Source: Clostridia bacterium
GTDB lineage: Bacteria; Bacillota; Peptococcia; DRI-13; SV3-B141
Assembly: GCA_018433015.1 (NCBI GenBank)
Contig: JAHDSB010000099.1
Span: 1 to 33,446, forward strand
Reading direction: 5' to 3'
Length of the DNA stretch: 33,446 bases
Shown here in pieces: positions 16,517 to 23,822 of this stretch. The position numbers were made by a program, and so were the translations under genes. The notes below the pieces were generated by a model. The model had not been told where the DNA came from, ran no database searches, and saw nothing but the letters and a program-made list of their open reading frames with translations. Within the stretch, counting starts at the first letter, position 1; every line of letters starts with the position of its first letter.

Positions 16517-17278
16517 GTGCTATTAAAAGATAAGGTCGCCATAGTGACAGGTGCTACCGGTGGAATAGGCAAGGCAGTTATCCGGAAATTATGTTCAGAA
16601 GGTGCTAAAGTGGCAGGGTTATATCGCAGTCAAAGTACGGTGGCTGATGAAATTCAGACAGAGCTTGCCGAACATGGCTTCGAGACATGCTTTTACAGGG
16701 GAGATATCACTGATGAAGCTTTTATTGCCCAAACATTCAAAAGCATTAAGGATAGATTTGGAAGGATAGATATTTTAGTGAATAATGCCGGCATTACCAA
16801 AGACGCTTTTCTTGCACAAATGCAGTGGGATGAGTGGAATGCTGTGTTTAGAACAAATTATTTAGGCACCTATGTGTGCACTAAGGAAGTTCTTCCATAT
16901 TTGCTGGAAAGCACTAATTTATGTGAGAAAAAGTATGGAAAGGTAATAAACATAATTTCTATCTCAGCACTTTTGGGGCGGGAAGCCCAAACCAATTATA
17001 GTGCATCAAAAGGTGCGGTGTTGGGCCTTACACGTTTATTCTCCAGAGAATATTCCCATAAAGGTATCTTATTTAATGCTCTGGCTCCCGGTTTAATTGA
17101 AACAGAAATGATTAGGCACCTGCCGGATAATAAGAGGACAGGCATGATTGACTCAACTAATATGAAAAGGATGGGTAAAGCAGAAGAAGTAGCTGGAGCT
17201 GTACTCTTTTTGTGCAGTAGCCTATCCGATTACTGCAATAATACTGTTTTAACAATTGATGGTGGGATGTTAAGGTAA
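16517..17278 (+). CDS. fabG: 3-oxoacyl-ACP reductase (FabG-like SDR ketoreductase)
   Basis: GTG 16517 has AAAGGAG at 16502-16508 with 8-nt spacing and gives the usual MLLKDKVAIVTG opening; GTG 16490 would add nine unlikely residues. The 253-residue protein is a classical short-chain dehydrogenase: cofactor loop TGATGGIG, NNAG at about 90-95, catalytic Ser in ISISALLG, Tyr161 and Lys165 in YSASKG, and a C-terminal TIDGGML. It should use NAD(P)H to reduce 3-oxoacyl-ACP to 3-hydroxyacyl-ACP. Next to the KS-CLF fusion and a dehydratase, it is most simply the ketoreductase of a dedicated acyl-chain-building set rather than the housekeeping FabG. The gene symbol denotes homology only. Confidence 0.88.
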   Translation: MLLKDKVAIVTGATGGIGKAVIRKLCSEGAKVAGLYRSQSTVADEIQTELAEHGFETCFYRGDITDEAFIAQTFKSIKDRFGRIDILVNNAGITKDAFLAQMQWDEWNAVFRTNYLGTYVCTKEVLPYLLESTNLCEKKYGKVINIISISALLGREAQTNYSASKGAVLGLTRLFSREYSHKGILFNALAPGLIETEMIRHLPDNKRTGMIDSTNMKRMGKAEEVAGAVLFLCSSLSDYCNNTVLTIDGGMLR

Positions 17279-17328
17279 ATGCCGGGTTCTATTTTACCGA
17301 TAAACTCAAGTTTAGGGAGGGATCAACA

Positions 17329-19575
17329 TTGGCCGTGCGCAGAAGAGTTGTAGTAACCGGTGTTGGAATATTTTCTTCAATGGGAAGAAGCAAATACGAA
17401 GTTATAGCTAATATGAAGAAAAATTCAACAGGGATTGGTGAAGTTTCCCAGTTTTCAACGGATCAGATGATCAGTAAATATGGAGCAGAAATCAAGGGTT
17501 ATGTTGCGGAACCAGAGTTAAGCAGATATAGCAAGTGTACTCAATTTGGAATACATGCAGCAAAAGAAGCCCTTAAGGATAGCGGGCTGGATATCAAATC
17601 CCATAATGCTGATACCTTTGCCCTTTGTTTTGGTACATGCAATGGGGGAGTAGCTGAATTTGAAAAAGCAAAAAAAATAGTGGATTTGGATTATGAATAT
17701 ACTATTAACTTCCCCTTGTTTCAGCAGGGAGATGGTATAGCTGAGCATTTAGGTATAAAAGGGCCGGTGATTTCTAATGTGACTGCCTGTGCAGCCAGTG
17801 GCCATTCCTTAAGCGTTGGTTATGAAATGCTCTCTCAGGGAAAAATGACGGCTGTTTTGGTAGGTGGAGCAGACGCATTATCTGAGACAGTCTATGCTGG
17901 ATTTAATAGTCTACAATCCTTAAGCCCCTCACCATGTGCACCTTTTGGTTATCCTACAGGGTTAAGCTTGGGGGAGGGTGCCGCCTTTGTAATACTGGAG
18001 CCATTAGAAAGTGCGCTAGAAAGAAATGCATATATATATGCTGAAATATGTGGTTATGGATTAGATCAGGACGCTCATCATATAACTGCTCCACACCCTG
18101 AGGGAGATGGGATAGCGCGGGCTGTTACCTCGGCTCTTAATCAGGCTGAAGTAAACCCTACGGAAATTGGTTATATAAATGTGCATGGAACAGGTACGGA
18201 AGCAAATGATGTTTGTGAATTAAAAGGAATCAGAAAAGCATTAGGGGATGATATGTTTCCCCAAATACCTCTAAGCTCCAGCAAAGCCTCTTTTGGACAT
18301 ACCTTAGGAGCTGCGGCCGCTATTGAGATGGTTAGTTCTTTAATAGCTATAAAGGAAGGCCTGCTCCCTGCTACTTTACATACTAAAACTTTGAGGGAAG
18401 GCTGCACAGAAGCCAATCATGTATTAAATGAAATGATTGCAGGATACCCACGGTATTTTTTATGCAATAATTCTGCTTTCGGTGGTCATAATTCTTCAGT
18501 TCTATTTAGGAATTGGCAGTTAAATCAGGTGTCTCACACAACTAAAAAAGAGTATTCCCCAAGAAGAGTTGGGATTATGGGAATCTCTATGGTTAATCAG
18601 TATGAACACATATCCGGCAATGATGGTATCGTAAATCATATGCAGGGCATTGATATAGAAAAAACTAGGAAAGAGGTAAAGGAGTATATTGCCTCCTTTT
18701 ATGCTAGGAGAATGAGTATAATAACCCAGTACAGTATAGCCGGGATTATCCGATCTTTAAATGATGCAAATATTGAAGTAACTGCTGATAATTCCAAGGA
18801 TATTGGATTGATTTTTGGTACCATGTATGGTGCTTCAGAGAACTTTTGTAAATATCTTAAAAAGATCTTTGAGCAGGGGTTATCCTTTGCCAGCCCTTTA
18901 TATTTCCCGGATACCTCTGCCAATACGACTCCGGGCAGTGCTGCCATGAAGCTAGGAATAAAAGGAAGTGGCACTACTGTATCAACAGGTGGTAATGAAG
19001 GCCTTCTTGCTTCTTACATAGCTTATAATTTGGTTAGGAACGGATATCAACAATTATGCCTGGTGGGAGCTGCAGAAGAAACTTCTAGCTTTAGTAATGA
19101 AGTTAACCGGGTACTAGGTTTTCATAAGGGTAAATACCCCATAACTGAGGGTAGTTGCTTTATGGTTCTGGGGGACCTGGAGGAGCAAGATAAGCTAAAT
19201 ACCAGGTGCTATGGGGAAATAAGGGGTTTTGGTTTTTCCTTTGGTATGGATAATTACCAAAATGCTGTTCTGAATGCGTTAAATGATGCAGGTATTGATG
19301 TGGGGGATATAGACTTTGTATTTTATAATGACGATGGTATTGAGGAAAAGGGACTGTGTCAGAAAAAAAGTTTGGAAGCACTTTTTGTCTCAAGAGAAAT
19401 ACCCATTAAAACCTGCAACAATGTATTTGGTTATGCCTTGTCCGTAAGCTCTATGTATCATATATATCAGGCTGCAGATTGGCTTTTCAATTCCCAGGAT
19501 CATCAGTATGCGTTAGTAGTCAGCTCATCTTATAATTGCGGGAACGCAGCTATGGTTATTGGAAGGGTGGGGTAA
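17329..19575 (+). CDS. Fused ketosynthase and chain-length-factor-like protein
   Basis: The 748-residue protein holds two ketosynthase-fold halves. The first (about 1-405) is a normal beta-ketoacyl-ACP synthase: Cys154 in TACAASGHS, His286 in NVHGTGTEAND, and His324 in SKASFGHTLGAA. The second (about 420-748) has the same thiolase fold but no catalytic residues: the Cys site reads VSTGGNEG, the first His site reads FYNDDGIEEK, and the second reads NNVFGYALS. This is the pattern of a KS and its chain-length-factor partner, which in type II polyketide systems are separate polypeptides. Together they should extend and set the length of an ACP-bound acyl chain. TTG 17329 is preceded by GGGAGGG at 7 nt. 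It follows the ketoreductase by 50 bp and the next gene by 5 bp. Confidence 0.85.
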   Translation: MAVRRRVVVTGVGIFSSMGRSKYEVIANMKKNSTGIGEVSQFSTDQMISKYGAEIKGYVAEPELSRYSKCTQFGIHAAKEALKDSGLDIKSHNADTFALCFGTCNGGVAEFEKAKKIVDLDYEYTINFPLFQQGDGIAEHLGIKGPVISNVTACAASGHSLSVGYEMLSQGKMTAVLVGGADALSETVYAGFNSLQSLSPSPCAPFGYPTGLSLGEGAAFVILEPLESALERNAYIYAEICGYGLDQDAHHITAPHPEGDGIARAVTSALNQAEVNPTEIGYINVHGTGTEANDVCELKGIRKALGDDMFPQIPLSSSKASFGHTLGAAAAIEMVSSLIAIKEGLLPATLHTKTLREGCTEANHVLNEMIAGYPRYFLCNNSAFGGHNSSVLFRNWQLNQVSHTTKKEYSPRRVGIMGISMVNQYEHISGNDGIVNHMQGIDIEKTRKEVKEYIASFYARRMSIITQYSIAGIIRSLNDANIEVTADNSKDIGLIFGTMYGASENFCKYLKKIFEQGLSFASPLYFPDTSANTTPGSAAMKLGIKGSGTTVSTGGNEGLLASYIAYNLVRNGYQQLCLVGAAEETSSFSNEVNRVLGFHKGKYPITEGSCFMVLGDLEEQDKLNTRCYGEIRGFGFSFGMDNYQNAVLNALNDAGIDVGDIDFVFYNDDGIEEKGLCQKKSLEALFVSREIPIKTCNNVFGYALSVSSMYHIYQAADWLFNSQDHQYALVVSSSYNCGNAAMVIGRVG

Positions 19576-19580
19576 AGTCC

Positions 19581-20327
19581 GTGGAAAGCAAGGAAATAAG
19601 AAAAATAATATTATCTGAAGCACATCGGGAGGAAAATCTGCGCATAGCAGCTTACCTGCTAGAAAAGGGTTGTTATCTTACTTTAATAGCTAATGAAAGT
19701 GAAAAGCTCAACAGTTTTTTTAATAATCTTACTACTGAATATCAAAGCAGATGCTTTGTTAAATGCCTTGATGAGTATACAGAAATAGGAATTTCTGGAG
19801 CTATAGACAGTATCATAGATACGATGAAGGGAATAGATGTTTTTATTAATGGACTGTCAGGTACAAATGAAACGGCCCAGCTGAATCTGTCACCTAGCTC
19901 TTTTGGTAAAGAGATAGCTTCTGATTTTGATAGATTGTTTCTTTTAAACAGAGAAATTGTTCGCTATATGGTTAGGCAAAAAAATGGTAATGTCATATTT
20001 TTAATGATTGATGATATTTTACATTTTGCTGATTATCCTGTAAGTCCCGTAAATAATCAGGGAAGGCTTGCTTTAATGAAAAGTATGGCCAAGGAACTCC
20101 TCCCCTTTAAGATAAAAATTAACTCACTTACTTTTGGAATTCATGACCGGGGGTTTAAGCCGGCAGAGAAAAGGTCTATGAAAAAGAAGCTGGAGTTTTG
20201 TGCTTTAAAACCTCCTATTCCTGAATGGAAAGAATTGTTGCCAGCACTAGATGCCCTTATATATCCGCCATTCCAGTACATGACAGGTCAAAATTATTCT
20301 GCCAGTATTGGCACCAGTAATACTTAG
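19581..20327 (+). CDS. Degenerate short-chain-dehydrogenase-like protein
   Basis: GTG 19581 lies just after the preceding stop (5-bp gap); the longer frame from 19536 would overlap the KS-CLF gene. The 248-residue protein follows the SDR layout: a first beta strand (KIILSEAHREENLRIAAYLL), a region at DVFINGLSGTNE in place of the NNAG strand, and the strand GNVIFLMIDDIL before the catalytic helix. The glycine cofactor loop (TGxxxGIG) is replaced by LSEAHREEN, and the YxxxK active site is replaced by NNQGRLA, so I expect no dehydrogenase activity. It may be a structural partner for the active ketoreductase or KS-CLF, or bind an intermediate. Such inactive SDR partners occur in other acyl-chain systems (knowledge), but its role here is inference. 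Confidence 0.6.
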   Translation: MESKEIRKIILSEAHREENLRIAAYLLEKGCYLTLIANESEKLNSFFNNLTTEYQSRCFVKCLDEYTEIGISGAIDSIIDTMKGIDVFINGLSGTNETAQLNLSPSSFGKEIASDFDRLFLLNREIVRYMVRQKNGNVIFLMIDDILHFADYPVSPVNNQGRLALMKSMAKELLPFKIKINSLTFGIHDRGFKPAEKRSMKKKLEFCALKPPIPEWKELLPALDALIYPPFQYMTGQNYSASIGTSNT

Positions 20328-20349
20328 GTTGGTTGCACCTTGTTGTCTA

Positions 20350-20435
20350 TGGCACCGCGGCACTAGGCCATCCATGGTCGTCGGCCGCTCCTTGCCATCC
20401 GTGGCACCGCGGCACTAGACCATCCATGGTCGTCG
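20350..20435 (+). repeat. GC-rich 34-bp tandem repeat
   Basis: Two 34-bp copies (20350-20383 and 20402-20435) begin TGGCACCGCGGCACTAG and end ATCCATGGTCGTCG, with one mismatch (G/A at position 18) and an 18-bp spacer. They contain palindromes CCGCGG and CCATGG, and GACCAT/ATGGTC can pair in each. The GC content is far above the surrounding AT-rich genome, suggesting an inserted repeat family rather than native intergenic DNA. It lies between the degenerate SDR and the dehydratase. Confidence 0.85.
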
Positions 20436-20450
20436 AAAGGATGAGTAATT

Positions 20451-20909
20451 ATGGATATTAAAGATAAAAAGCAAAATATTGTTTTTTCAAGAATGCCTCA
20501 TGAATTATTAAAAACAGCACCTCCCTTTTTGTTTGTGGATAAGGTGCATGAGTTTGATAAGGAAGAACAGAGAATAATCTGCTCAAAACAGGTGGGGTAT
20601 AATGAACCATATTTTGCAGGACACTTTCCCGGGGATCCTATCGTACCTGGAGTTTTAATAACTGAAATGGCAGTTCAAGCCAGTGCATTACTATTTACTG
20701 CAATTAATGATGAAGTTTTGCAGGAGGGCTATTTAGTCCGAACCAAGAATTTTAGCTTCTATAATTCGGTGCGACCCGGTAGCGGCATAATGCTAAGAGT
20801 TGAATTAGTAGAGCATGTGGGCAACTTTGTTACTACTAAGGCCCTAATAACACTTCAAGGAGAGAAAACAAGGGTTGCCAAGGGAGAGGTGGTCCTGTTC
20901 TTAAGGTGA
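20451..20909 (+). CDS. fabZ: FabZ-like 3-hydroxyacyl-ACP dehydratase
   Basis: The 152-residue hot-dog-fold protein has the FabZ signature GHFPGDPIVPGVLITEMAVQ, with catalytic His58 and Glu72. It opens MPHELLKTAPPFLFVDKV after a short extension, close to FabZ length (about 145-150). It should dehydrate 3-hydroxyacyl-ACP to trans-2-enoyl-ACP. No enoyl reductase is encoded in the window, so chains built by this set may keep their double bonds. ATG 20451 has an AAAGGATG ribosome site. The stop overlaps the next GTG by 4 nt. Confidence 0.88.
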   Translation: MDIKDKKQNIVFSRMPHELLKTAPPFLFVDKVHEFDKEEQRIICSKQVGYNEPYFAGHFPGDPIVPGVLITEMAVQASALLFTAINDEVLQEGYLVRTKNFSFYNSVRPGSGIMLRVELVEHVGNFVTTKALITLQGEKTRVAKGEVVLFLR

Positions 20910-21916
20910 AAAGTATTTGGGAAAAATTAGGAGCAACTGAAATTATAATGGATTTGCCCCTTTGGGTAGATAATATTCACTGTTTCTTGTTTAGAGGGAA
21001 GGATGGCTGGGATCTTCTTGATACGGGCATTTATACTCCTGGAGCAATGGAAACGTGGAAAGAGACCTTTCGCAAGCTAAGGATAAATCCCTTAGATATC
21101 AGGCAAATTGTTGTTACCCATGACCACGTGGATCATTTCGGGGCAGCAGGTGAATTACAGAAGCTGACCCAGGCCCCGGTTAAAATGATGATGCAAAAGA
21201 ATAGCTTAGTTTCTTTAAAGGATTGGTTAAAGGCAATTCTTGATGAAGATAATGCATTTAATTACTTTGGCCTGCCTAGGGAGTTAAAAGAAAAAGTTAT
21301 TTGGGAAAAAATCACCCAATTTAAAAACTGGGCCCCCAGTATTCCGAACATTGAGGATATAAGTGATCAGGAGACCATATTCCTTGGCTGTGAGCGTTAT
21401 CAGATACTTAAATTGGCCGGACATTGTACTAATCAGATTTGTTTTTATCACCCGGATTTGGAAGTGCTTTTTGCAGGTGATACGCTGGTAACACCTAACC
21501 ATTTGAATATCACCACTAAAGAACCGTTGACGGAGTATTTTAATTCTTTAGAACTGCTGCAAAAAAAGAAAATAGCCTATCTGATTCCTTCACACGGCAA
21601 GCCTTTTACAAGGGTTAAAATTCGCATAGGACTTATAGCTGAATATAGAAAACAGCAATTGGCAGCACTGAAGGAATACTTAGCAAAGGGAAGCACTGTA
21701 TATCAAGCATATCTTTTCTTGCTATCCTCCAGCGGAGCCTTATCAGACTTGTTTTTTGGATTAACGGAGGTTTATTACTTTTTAGAGCACCTGGTTACAC
21801 AAGGGGATATAAAAATGATAACTACAAAAGATTGCTTTTATTATCTGAATTTGAAAGGAGGTGAAAGAAATGAAATGGACGAGAGAAGATCTGGATGCAG
21901 CAATGGTAAAGATTGA
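20906..21916 (+). CDS. Metallo-beta-lactamase-fold hydrolase
   Basis: A 336-residue MBL-fold protein with the dinuclear metal motif THDHVDHFG (His72, His74, Asp76, His77), a further metal His in LAGHCTNQ, Asp in LFAGDTLV and a final His in IPSHGKPF. The N-terminus (WVDNIHCFLFRG, WDLLDTGIYTPGA) matches the glyoxalase-II-like branch. It may release an acyl or thioester intermediate, as MBL-type thioesterases do in some polyketide pathways (knowledge), but thiolesterase or lactonase activity is not proven here. The GTG start overlaps the dehydratase stop, and its own last 47 nt overlap the first precursor gene in another frame, so expression is tightly coupled. Confidence 0.82.
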   Translation: MKSIWEKLGATEIIMDLPLWVDNIHCFLFRGKDGWDLLDTGIYTPGAMETWKETFRKLRINPLDIRQIVVTHDHVDHFGAAGELQKLTQAPVKMMMQKNSLVSLKDWLKAILDEDNAFNYFGLPRELKEKVIWEKITQFKNWAPSIPNIEDISDQETIFLGCERYQILKLAGHCTNQICFYHPDLEVLFAGDTLVTPNHLNITTKEPLTEYFNSLELLQKKKIAYLIPSHGKPFTRVKIRIGLIAEYRKQQLAALKEYLAKGSTVYQAYLFLLSSSGALSDLFFGLTEVYYFLEHLVTQGDIKMITTKDCFYYLNLKGGERNEMDERRSGCSNGKD

Positions 21917-22151
21917 GGAGCTTGCAAGTACAGATATGGAGTTTAGAAAGCTTTGCCTAAGTGACCCACATGCAGCTATTAAGGAAGCTACTGGTAAGGA
22001 TGTAGACCCTGGCTATAAGCTAAAATTCTTAGAAAACGAAGATGGATATGAAACCTTCGTATTGCCGGACTTCAAAGGCTCAGGGGATGAACTGAGTGAT
22101 TCTGATTTGGATAGCGTAGCAGGTGGCGGAACAAAATGGGACATTGGATAG
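21870..22151 (+). CDS. NHLP-family precursor peptide 1
   Basis: ATG 21870 has AAAGGAGG at 21854-21861 with 8-nt spacing, giving 93 residues. The leader is of the nitrile-hydratase-leader-peptide type (IKEATGKDVDPGYKLKFLE, YETFVLPDFKG) and ends DLDSVAGG, a C39 double-glycine cleavage site. If cut there, the core is only GTKWDIG: seven residues with one Lys, one Trp, one Asp and no Cys. It is one of two tandem near-identical leaders with different cores. The start lies within the preceding MBL gene. The leader is intact; only the core length is unusual for the family. Confidence 0.9.
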   Translation: MKWTREDLDAAMVKIEELASTDMEFRKLCLSDPHAAIKEATGKDVDPGYKLKFLENEDGYETFVLPDFKGSGDELSDSDLDSVAGGGTKWDIG

Positions 22152-22184
22152 GATGTTATTCTACTAGATTAGGGGTGAATTAGA

Positions 22185-22466
22185 ATGGAATGGACCAGAG
22201 AAGATCTGGATGCAGCAATGGCTAAGATTGAGGAGCTTGCAAGTACAGATATGGAGTTTAGAAAGCTGTGCCTTAGCGATCCCCATGGAGCGATTAAGCA
22301 GGCAACCGGTAAGGATGTAGATCCTGGCTATAGATTAAAATTCATAGAAAATGAAGGTGGATATGAAACCTTCGTACTACCGGATTTTAAAGGCTTAGGA
22401 GATGAGCTGTCTAGTGCTGACTTAGATTCAGTAGCTGGTGGAGGCTCTTCAACTAAAAGTTTTTAA
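22185..22466 (+). CDS. NHLP-family precursor peptide 2
   Basis: A 93-residue paralogue of the preceding peptide, 33 bp downstream, with an AGGGGTG ribosome site before ATG 22185. The leader is nearly the same (ASTDMEFRKLCLSDPHGAIK, VDPGYRLKFIENEGGYETF), ending DLDSVAGG. The predicted core is GSSTKSF, again seven residues with a single Lys but otherwise unlike core 1. The leader/core contrast in conservation is what is expected of RiPP precursors: the part read by the maturation and export proteins is kept, the product part varies. Confidence 0.9.
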   Translation: MEWTREDLDAAMAKIEELASTDMEFRKLCLSDPHGAIKQATGKDVDPGYRLKFIENEGGYETFVLPDFKGLGDELSSADLDSVAGGGSSTKSF

Positions 22467-22477
22467 TTAGTTTTGGT

Positions 22478-22530
22478 AAGCATATCCGTATTTGGGCATT
22501 TAAATCGTAAAGTCCAAATACGGAGTGCTT
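22478..22530 (+). promoter_or_regulatory. Strong intercistronic hairpin after the precursor genes
   Basis: TCCGTATTTGG (22485-22495) pairs perfectly with CCAAATACGGA (22514-22524), extended by AAGCA (22478-22482) and TGCTT (22526-22530). No U-run follows, only TGTCC, so it may be a leaky terminator or a 3'-stabilising hairpin that keeps precursor mRNA more abundant than the downstream enzyme mRNA. Confidence 0.6.
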
Positions 22531-22588
22531 TGTCCTGTAAAAAACCTAAATTTTGGCTATGGTATTGATGCAAATTGGAGGAAGCAAA

Positions 22589-23473
22589 GTGTATTATATA
22601 GAGCAATTAAATGAAACTATGATCAAAGATTTTGAAAAACTAACATATACCGAGTTTAGGCCTCTGCTTTACAAAGCAGGAGGTGATTCGTCCGTTATTG
22701 CCTTTGGCGCATTTAGTTATCCTGCTCAGCCGATAGGACTCATCCTTGGAGAAGTTACAAAAGATGGCTGTATGTTTATCTACACAGTATTTGTTAAGCC
22801 CAAATATCGCAGATGTGGTGTAGCGACAGCCTTATTTAAAGAAATGGAGCAGGCTGCGGTGGCTAAAAATTGTTGTGGGCTTAGCCTGGGATTTATCCAC
22901 GATAATCCATATAGTGAACTGTTTAATAAATTGCTCCAAAAATGTGGTTGGGAAAGACCTGCTCAAACCGTAATGCTTCTTTATAAAATGAATATGGAGG
23001 ACCTTCTTGCGGAGGATGCACCAATATTTGCAGAAATGGAGTTACCTGCCGGTTTAACTGTAAGCAACTGGCAGGAGCTTAGTAAGCAGGAGTTTGAAGA
23101 AATAAAAAAAGGCAAGGGCATTTGGTACCCTGAGTTGACATCTCCCTTTTTGGAAGAGGAACGAGTTGACCCCTTTAATTCAGTATTCCTAAGAGATGAA
23201 AACAGGGAGATAATCGGTTGGACAATAACTCATCGCTTAGATTCAGAAACTATGCTCTATCGTAATATCTTTGTGAAAGATGAATATCGCTCCATGGGCT
23301 ATGCAATGCTCCTAATGGGGAATGCCATTTGGCGTCAATATGACCGGGGGATTTATAAGCTGATGTTTTGCGTTCATGTGAAGAATAAGAACATGAATAG
23401 AATTGTAAGTAGGTTTATGAAACCATTTAAATATACAGTTAAAAAGAAGCTGCAGTTCAGTAAGATTTTATAG
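22589..23473 (+). CDS. Tandem-domain GNAT acyltransferase
   Basis: GTG 22589 with GGAGG at 22577-22581 (7-nt spacer) is a better start than TTG 22553. The 294-residue protein contains two GNAT folds. The first has VFVKPKYRRCGVATALFKEME, the acyl-CoA pyrophosphate loop (R-R-C-G-V-A). The second has IFVKDEYRSMGYAMLLMGNAI (R-S-M-G-Y-A). Both motif A regions look usable. In RiPP and polyketide-peptide systems, GNAT proteins attach acyl groups to Lys, Orn or the peptide N-terminus (selidamide and goadvionin precedents). Placed directly after the precursor peptides and directly before the acyl carrier protein, it is the best candidate for joining chain to peptide (inference). It has a hairpin upstream and is 23 bp from the ACP. 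Confidence 0.8.
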   Translation: MYYIEQLNETMIKDFEKLTYTEFRPLLYKAGGDSSVIAFGAFSYPAQPIGLILGEVTKDGCMFIYTVFVKPKYRRCGVATALFKEMEQAAVAKNCCGLSLGFIHDNPYSELFNKLLQKCGWERPAQTVMLLYKMNMEDLLAEDAPIFAEMELPAGLTVSNWQELSKQEFEEIKKGKGIWYPELTSPFLEEERVDPFNSVFLRDENREIIGWTITHRLDSETMLYRNIFVKDEYRSMGYAMLLMGNAIWRQYDRGIYKLMFCVHVKNKNMNRIVSRFMKPFKYTVKKKLQFSKIL

Positions 23474-23496
23474 TTATAAAGAGGGGAGCAGTTATT

Positions 23497-23781
23497 ATGT
23501 CAGATATAGAAAAAATAAAACAAGTTATCAAGGAAGATATTTTAATCAAACGTCTGGAATTAGAAGATATAACGGCTGAAGAGATTGAGGATAATACACC
23601 TTTATTTGGTGAAGGCTTGGGACTTGATTCTGTTGAAGCCCTTGATGTTGTAGCGGGATTAGAACAATCTTTTGGCGTAAAGCTCCAGGGTGTTTCTCCC
23701 AAGGAATTCCAAAAGCACTTATACTCTGTAGAGACTATTGCCCAATATGTGGTTGCTAAGGATGGAAAGATAATTGCCTAG
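23497..23781 (+). CDS. Acyl carrier protein
   Basis: A 94-residue acyl carrier protein with the phosphopantetheine site Ser45 in GLDSVEALDVV and the usual acidic helices (EEIEDNTPLFGEGLGL). It should be activated by the phosphopantetheinyl transferase at 26404 and carry the chain built by the KS-CLF, reductase and dehydratase. It is distinct from the carrier domain inside the following NRPS. Start ATG 23497 follows an AGAGGGGAG ribosome site. No dedicated malonyl transferase is in the window, so the host FabD presumably loads it. Confidence 0.9.
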   Translation: MSDIEKIKQVIKEDILIKRLELEDITAEEIEDNTPLFGEGLGLDSVEALDVVAGLEQSFGVKLQGVSPKEFQKHLYSVETIAQYVVAKDGKIIA

Positions 23782-23822
23782 TTTATTTTGACTTTAATTT
23801 ATATCAATTCAGGGGGGATGTT

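Noticed and set aside
20350-20435. CRISPR array
   Set aside because: Only two repeats with an 18-bp spacer and no cas genes.
21870-22466. Genuine nitrile hydratase alpha subunit
   Set aside because: The peptides are 93 residues, lack the metal-binding cysteine motif and end in a double-glycine leader.
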